The notes under the pieces are model-generated. The model was not told the DNA's origin, made no database searches, and saw only the letters and a list, made by a program, of their open reading frames with translations. Of a stretch of 8,701 nt of DNA, positions 5,305-8,701 are shown one piece after another. Source of the DNA: an uncultured Gallionellaceae bacterium (lineage in GTDB: Bacteria; Pseudomonadota; Gammaproteobacteria; Burkholderiales; Sulfuricellaceae); the NCBI GenBank assembly GCA_937873435.1, contig CALMWM010000538.1:1-8701 (forward strand), given 5' to 3'. The number at the start of each line of letters is the position of its first letter. Position 1 is the first letter of the stretch. The translations under genes were made by a program, and so were the position numbers.

Positions 5305-7317
5305 GTGCCTGTCCCGCGTGCCCCCGCAGTACTTGCGCCGATCGTCGAGCGCGTCAACACGGCCTTCTGCTGGGTACGCCGTCCCGGCGCGCCGCATCCG
5401 TCACGCATTGCCGAGCCCCTCAACGAAGCGAAGATCAGGCTACATCTGAACGGGGGCAACCAATACGGCGCCTGTCCGATGCGTCCCGGAGAATCGACAA
5501 CGCGCCTTGCACTGCTCGACCTGGACAGCCACCGCGGCGTGACGCCGTGGGAGAACATGCGCACCGCTGCCGAGGAGATCATCGAAGCACTCGAACTCGT
5601 CGGCCTGCGCCCTACCGCCTTCCGCTCCACCGGCGGACAGGGCATTCATCTATACCTGTTGTGGGACGAGCCCCAGGACGCGAAGAGCGTGCGCCGCTTC
5701 CTGCGCGACATTCTCACCGGCATCGGATACGCCGACGGCACACAGGGCGTCTCTGGCAAGCAGATTGAGGTTTTCCCGAAGCAGGACCGCATCCCCGCGA
5801 TCGGCTATGGCTCGATGTTCATCCTGCCTTACGCCGGCCGTTCGCATCCCCTCTCGACGACGCTCTGGCGCATTAGCGCACCGGTGCCGCCCGCCGAAGA
5901 TCCCCCCATCGAACGCGTGATTGTCGAGACCCCGGCCGCGGATCTCGACATGCTCAAGCGCGCGCTCGATGCCATCCCCAACAGCGGCGACAAGGAACTT
6001 AGTTATGACCAATGGCGAAACGTCATCTTCGCAGTGCATCAAGCGGGTAGCGCATCAGATACGGCGCTCGATCTCGCACATGCTTTCTCTTCCCGATCAA
6101 ACAAGTACAACCGGGAATTTCTCGATACTCGTGTCTGGCCTTACTGTCGAAGTGAGCGTGACGGTCAAGAGATTACCGCCGAGTACGTCTATTCCCTCGC
6201 CGAGCAACACGGATGGGACGAGCGAATCGCCGCCGACTTCGCGGTCGTCGGAAATTCTGACGCCGAGTCCGGACCCGGAATTGCTGCACCGACTGCGGGA
6301 TCTGACCTAAAAAAAAATCCTGACCGCTTCCCCGCGCTCTCGGCCGCGCAATTCGCGTTGCGCCCGGCACCTCGCTGGATCGTCAAGGGCGTGTTGCCCG
6401 AAGCCGAACTCGCGATGATCTTCGGCGCGAGCAAATCCGGGAAGAGTTTCTTCGTGCTCGACCTGATGATGAGCATCGCCCGCGGCGAGCCTTGGCGCGG
6501 CAATCGGGTGAGGCAGGGCGAGTGCGTCTACCTCGCCGCCGAGGGCGCCGGGGGCTTCCGCAATCGTCTACTCGCCTACGCCATGCATCACGAGATCGAC
6601 CTCGAGTCCCTTCCCCTGCGCGTAATCGCCGGCGCCCCGAACCTGCTCCTCGCGCGCGATGTGACCGACATCGCGGCCGCTGTCGGCACCACGTCGGTCC
6701 TGGTGGTGGACACGATGGCCCAGGTCATGCCCGGGGGCAACGAGAATGCCTCCGAGGACGTGGGCCGCCTCCTGGCGCACGGCAAGCGCCTGCACGCGCT
6801 CACCGGCGCTCTGGTGGTCCTGATCCATCACTCGGGCAAGGACGAGCTGCGCGGTGCCCGGGGATGGTCGGGCATGCTGGGCGCGATGGATTGCGAGATC
6901 GAGGTGACACGCGACAACGGCGATCGGACGGCGACCGTCACCAAGGCGAAGGATGGGGACGAGGGCGGGGAGTTTGGCTTCCGTCTCTCGGCCGTGGCGA
7001 TCGGCGTGGACGCGGACAACGATCCGATCACCTCCTGTGTGGTCGAATACACCGATCCGGTCGCACGGCGCGAACGCAAGCGCACCGGCGCCCCTTCGGG
7101 TTCGCTGCAGCGCACGGTGCTTGCTCAAATCCACGATCTGGCCGGCATGGGGGATGGTTCCGTGCCGGTCGAGGAAGTGATCCGGGTAGCCATTGCCGGC
7201 ATGGTGGTCGCTGACGGCACCAAAGACCATCGGCGCGAGCACATCAAGCGCACACTCGACGCCATGATACGCGGGGGCTTCGTGTCCCTCACCGAGGGCG
7301 TGCTACGCATCGTCTGA
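5305..7317 (+). CDS. AEP primase - PriCT - RepA/AAA_25-type helicase fusion
   Basis: This 670-aa protein should prime and unwind DNA at the phage origin or fork. Residues about 10-195 form an archaeo-eukaryotic-type primase domain close to the TOTE/primpol group: hDhD motif D72 and D74 (LLDLDSHRG), motif II S108-T-G-G-Q-G-I-H115, and motif III E155 in QIEVFPKQD. Residues about 212-300 match a PriCT-2-like helical domain (LSYDQWRNVIFAVHQAG and later KYNREFLDTRVW). Residues about 343-585 are a RepA-like RecA-fold ATPase: Walker A G374-ASKS-GKS381, Walker B VLVVD469, and HHSGKDELRGARGWSGMLGAMD from 508. A small winged-helix-like tail (about 600-670) follows. The GTG start has only a G-rich stretch upstream and lies just behind the regulator's stop, so reinitiation is likely. 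The linker at 335-338 is encoded by an A9 run. The domain architecture is secure; exact substrate and polarity are not known. Confidence 0.9.
   Translation: MPVPRAPAVLAPIVERVNTAFCWVRRPGAPHPSRIAEPLNEAKIRLHLNGGNQYGACPMRPGESTTRLALLDLDSHRGVTPWENMRTAAEEIIEALELVGLRPTAFRSTGGQGIHLYLLWDEPQDAKSVRRFLRDILTGIGYADGTQGVSGKQIEVFPKQDRIPAIGYGSMFILPYAGRSHPLSTTLWRISAPVPPAEDPPIERVIVETPAADLDMLKRALDAIPNSGDKELSYDQWRNVIFAVHQAGSASDTALDLAHAFSSRSNKYNREFLDTRVWPYCRSERDGQEITAEYVYSLAEQHGWDERIAADFAVVGNSDAESGPGIAAPTAGSDLKKNPDRFPALSAAQFALRPAPRWIVKGVLPEAELAMIFGASKSGKSFFVLDLMMSIARGEPWRGNRVRQGECVYLAAEGAGGFRNRLLAYAMHHEIDLESLPLRVIAGAPNLLLARDVTDIAAAVGTTSVLVVDTMAQVMPGGNENASEDVGRLLAHGKRLHALTGALVVLIHHSGKDELRGARGWSGMLGAMDCEIEVTRDNGDRTATVTKAKDGDEGGEFGFRLSAVAIGVDADNDPITSCVVEYTDPVARRERKRTGAPSGSLQRTVLAQIHDLAGMGDGSVPVEEVIRVAIAGMVVADGTKDHRREHIKRTLDAMIRGGFVSLTEGVLRIV
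6309..6317 (+). other. A9 homopolymer, possible slippage site between primase and helicase
   Basis: Nine adenines interrupt GC-rich coding sequence at codons L335-K-K-N338, in the linker between the PriCT and ATPase domains. With one extra A in the transcript, or a -1 ribosomal shift, the frame reads K-K-K-S and stops at TGA 6321-6323. That gives a roughly 339-aa primase-only protein. One base fewer shifts into a frame that ends near 6417. No clear stimulatory stem or internal Shine-Dalgarno is evident by eye. Confidence 0.5.
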
Positions 7318-7491
7318 CTTCGGCCGGGGGAGGGGTATCCCCCGGCACGCGAGCGCGACCACCTGAGGCACCGGCCACCGCCCGGACAGGTAGTACACGA
7401 TCTGCCGGCGCGAACGCCCTAGCGCCTTCGCAGCGCCCTTCTGGGTCAGGCCGCGCTGCTCGATCCACCTCCGGAGTTCAGCGGGGGTCAT
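7303..7491 (-). CDS. Small XRE-type helix-turn-helix protein, 62 aa
   Basis: The 62-aa product (MTPAELRRWIEQRGLTQKGAAKALGRSRRQIVYYLSGRWPVPQVVALACRG) has a clear XRE-like helix-turn-helix at about residues 14-38: LTQKGAAKALG is helix 2 and SRRQIVYYLSG the recognition helix. The form matches very small phage and prophage proteins of the pattern LTQxxAAxxLGVSRRTVxxYxxGxxxxP, followed by VALAC. It is a probable DNA-binding regulator. It lies 33 nt after the Ala-rich gene in the same direction, and its last 15 bp overlap the end of the convergent primase-helicase gene. No good ribosome binding site precedes the ATG, so translation may depend on the upstream gene. The target operator is unknown. 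Confidence 0.8.
   Translation of the reverse strand: MTPAELRRWIEQRGLTQKGAAKALGRSRRQIVYYLSGRWPVPQVVALACRGIPLPRPKSDDA
7323..7346. terminator. GC-rich hairpin after the primase-helicase; doubtful terminator
   Basis: Perfect 8-bp arms GCCGGGGG (7323-7330) and CCCCCGGC (7339-7346) enclose an 8-nt loop 5 nt after the primase-helicase stop, within the last codons of the convergent HTH gene. There is no T-run on either side, so efficient intrinsic termination is doubtful. It may act as a barrier between converging transcripts or aid Rho-dependent release. Confidence 0.35.
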
Positions 7492-7524
7492 GGTGGTTGC
7501 GGGCCTGTCCGGTGCTGCGCTCTG

Positions 7525-8364
7525 TCACGGCGCGGGGAAGTGGGCATTCCCACAGAGAATGTTGACCAGCCATTGTTCCTGCCAATCTTTTTCTGCGGCC
7601 CGTGCGGCGGCTTCGGCGGTGTCCCTTGCGGCGGTTCCTGCGGCCCGTGCGGCGGCTTCGGCGGCCCGTGCGGCGGCTTCGGCGGTGTCCCTTGCGGCGG
7701 TTCCTGCGGCCCATGCGGCGGCTTCGGCGGCCCGTGCGGCGACTTCGGCGACCCATGCGGCGGCTTCGGCGGCGGTTCCTGCGACCCGTGCGGCGGCTTC
7801 GGCGGTGTTCCTTGCGGCGGCTTCGGCGGTGGCCCATGCGGCGGCTTCGGCGACCAGTGCGGCGGCTTCGGCGGCCCATGCGGCGGCTTCGGCGGCGGTT
7901 CCTGCGACCCCTGCGGCGGCCCATGCGACCCCTGCGGCGGCCCATGCGGCGGTTCCTGCGGTACCCGCGCCACAATCCTCCGGTAGACTCTCCAATATCT
8001 CGGCGTGCGAATGCAGGCCGGCCATATGCAATGCGCCAGCTACATGCACTCGCAGGGCTCTGAGGGCGCACACACGGCTGAATTCCAGCAATATGCCCGA
8101 GACGTCGACATAATCCGTGATTGTCTGTGCATCCGAGGCGCAGTATTTATCGACAGGCGAGCCGTGCGCGAGGATTGTTCCACTCAGCTCCCGCTGCGCG
8201 AGGTAGTCCCCGGGTGCGTAGAGCAGAGCATCGATGATGCGTTTCGACCCGTGCCACCCCCGCGCACATGGTTTGGGGTCCGGGATATGCGGAAGCATGT
8301 CGCCTGCTTGCGGATGTGGAGTTCCATCGCGAAGAGTGGTATTCGCAAAATGGTAAACGAGCAT
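7525..8364 (-). CDS. Phage protein with N-terminal DUF7666-like domain and Ala-rich heptad repeats, 279 aa
   Basis: The N-terminal 130 residues (MLVYHFANTTLRDGTPHPQAGD, then a GWHGSK and DALLYAPGDYL block and a long SGILLEFSRVCALRAL helix) resemble a phage protein group I recall with a LRDGRPxP, GLHAS and DALxYAPG pattern. I believe this is the DUF7666-like group, though the number is from memory. Residues about 133-258 are a repeat of AEAAA[RW]x heptads mixed with AGTA and ARDT tetrads, which should form long alanine helices. A short tail (DWQEQWLVNILCGNAHFPAP) closes it. The start is supported by AAGGAG 7 nt upstream. The function is unknown. The repeat leaves every overlapping frame open, giving several long spurious ORFs; the family-like N-terminus and ribosome binding site identify this frame as real. 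Confidence 0.8.
   Translation of the reverse strand: MLVYHFANTTLRDGTPHPQAGDMLPHIPDPKPCARGWHGSKRIIDALLYAPGDYLAQRELSGTILAHGSPVDKYCASDAQTITDYVDVSGILLEFSRVCALRALRVHVAGALHMAGLHSHAEILESLPEDCGAGTAGTAAWAAAGVAWAAAGVAGTAAEAAAWAAEAAALVAEAAAWATAEAAARNTAEAAARVAGTAAEAAAWVAEVAARAAEAAAWAAGTAARDTAEAAARAAEAAARAAGTAARDTAEAAARAAEKDWQEQWLVNILCGNAHFPAP
7591..7968. repeat. GC-rich tandem repeat of 21-bp units with a 66-bp higher-order repeat
   Basis: The block consists of variants of TGCGGCGGCTTCGGCGG-type units about 21 bp long, with 12-bp insertions. A 66-bp higher-order unit is visible: GGTGTCCCTTGCGG recurs at 7618 and 7684 with near-identical flanks, equal to 22 aa (7+7+4+4). All unit lengths are multiples of three. 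The block encodes the Ala-rich helix of the minus-strand gene. Confidence 0.88.
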
Positions 8365-8424
8365 GATTTACTCCTTGTGGTGTTCTATCCATGGCTGCGC
8401 CCGCGTTGGCAGGTGCAGGGGCGG
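8365..8424. other. 60-bp gap between the hexapeptide-repeat and Ala-rich genes
   Basis: This gap holds the strong AAGGAG ribosome binding site of the Ala-rich gene. No promoter or terminator hairpin is clear, so the two genes are probably cotranscribed. Confidence 0.5.
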
Positions 8425-8701
8425 TTAGATAGCAATGCCCATAATCTTTGCCAATGCTTCGACGTAATCGACCAGCGCGAGGTACTCGTCGCCGCGCTGG
8501 CGATCCTCATAGTCGGGCGATCCCCAATGCGCACGGGCCTCGGCGATGGTGAAGTGATGGCGTCCGGCATTGATGCGCGCGGTATTGGTTTCCGGATCAA
8601 CATAGGCGCAGCGTCCGTATCCGCGAATTTGCTCTGCGCCAAGATCGGCAATAATGAGGCGCACGTCGTTTCCGAGGCGCACGTCGTCGCCGAGCGTGAC
8701 C
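8425..8701 (-). CDS. Hexapeptide-repeat phage protein, C-terminal part (5' end probably beyond window)
   Basis: The frame is open to the right window edge and ends at TAA 8427-8425. The first residues visible are VTLGDDVRLGNDVRLII, at least two turns of a [LV]-G-x-[DN]-V-R hexapeptide like those that build left-handed beta-helices. They are followed by a domain (GRCAYVDPETNTARINAGRHHFTIAEARAHWGS, ending DEYLALVDYVEALAKI) that I recognise as similar to the C-terminal part of small prophage proteins with the pattern GDxVRLG repeats, LIIGxxGSR, then a GCF/GTLxEF-like block and a HGxEYRAAI-like helix. A GTG at 8682 could serve as a start, but the repeat continues upstream of it, so I treat the gene as partial. 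The function is unknown. Confidence 0.7.
   Translation of the reverse strand, partial: VTLGDDVRLGNDVRLIIADLGAEQIRGYGRCAYVDPETNTARINAGRHHFTIAEARAHWGSPDYEDRQRGDEYLALVDYVEALAKIMGIAI
8656..8687. repeat. 14-bp direct repeat with 18-bp period
   Basis: GAGGCGCACGTCGT occurs at 8656-8669 and 8674-8687. The 18-bp period equals six codons and is the DNA form of the hexapeptide repeat in the minus-strand gene; it probably continues beyond the window. Confidence 0.85.

Noticed and set aside
4986..5768. A 260-aa plus-strand frame across the promoter region and into the primase gene
   Set aside because: It is Arg-rich and out of frame with both the HTH gene and the AEP domain, which carry recognisable motifs.
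6492..7214. A 240-aa plus-strand frame and a 224-aa minus-strand frame over the helicase
   Set aside because: Both are shadows of the GC-rich helicase domain, which has Walker A and B motifs in its own frame.
7591..7968. CRISPR array
   Set aside because: There are no spacers; the units are contiguous, degenerate coding repeats with lengths in multiples of three.
7478..8113. Several long Pro-, Gly/Cys- and Arg-rich open frames on both strands over the repeat block
   Set aside because: They are frame shadows of the low-complexity repeat. Only the 7525-8364 frame has a family-like N-terminus and a good ribosome binding site.

Overview
The window looks like part of a temperate phage or prophage of a GC-rich Gram-negative bacterium, most likely a beta- or gammaproteobacterium. 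The base composition is GC-rich throughout. Genes are tightly packed, with 4-bp ATGA/GTGA or 1-bp overlaps. The gene set is a phage DNA-replication module: a family A DNA polymerase, a DUF2815-type ssDNA-binding protein, a DUF2800 PD-(D/E)XK nuclease-like protein and a primase-helicase. Host assignment is inference; no rRNA, tRNA, integrase or structural gene is present to fix it.

Layout. (1) Positions 4931 to 1, leftward (minus strand): one probable operon. In transcription order it holds an 82-aa protein, a 139-aa protein with a PAEVKPT repeat linker, a 26-aa mini-ORF, the DUF2800 protein, a 63-aa protein, the DUF2815 ssDNA-binding protein, a 247-bp spacer with a strong inverted repeat and two possible mini-ORFs, an 89-aa protein, an 80-aa coiled-coil protein, and a family A DNA polymerase cut by the window edge. 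(2) Positions 4932-5049: a compact divergent promoter region. (3) Positions 5050-7317, rightward: an 83-aa HTH-like protein with a C-terminal four-cysteine motif, then a 670-aa AEP primase / PriCT / RepA-like helicase fusion starting 3 nt after the first gene's amber stop, in the same frame. (4) Positions 8701 to 7303, leftward and convergent with (3): the C-terminal part of a hexapeptide-repeat protein, an Ala-rich heptad-repeat protein, and a 62-aa XRE-type HTH protein.

How they may work together (inference from families): the primase-helicase primes and unwinds, the DUF2815 protein coats single strands, family A polymerase with its 3'-5' exonuclease extends, and the DUF2800 protein processes ends. 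The 83-aa HTH protein is placed to control the divergent promoters.

Most interesting observations: an A9 run exactly between the primase and helicase halves, where a one-base insertion or -1 shift ends translation at once and would give a primase-only product; an N-terminal module-order switch in the DUF2800 protein; a 21-bp-arm inverted repeat that hides a good ribosome binding site and competes with a second hairpin; and a primase-helicase that shares its reading frame with the upstream regulator.
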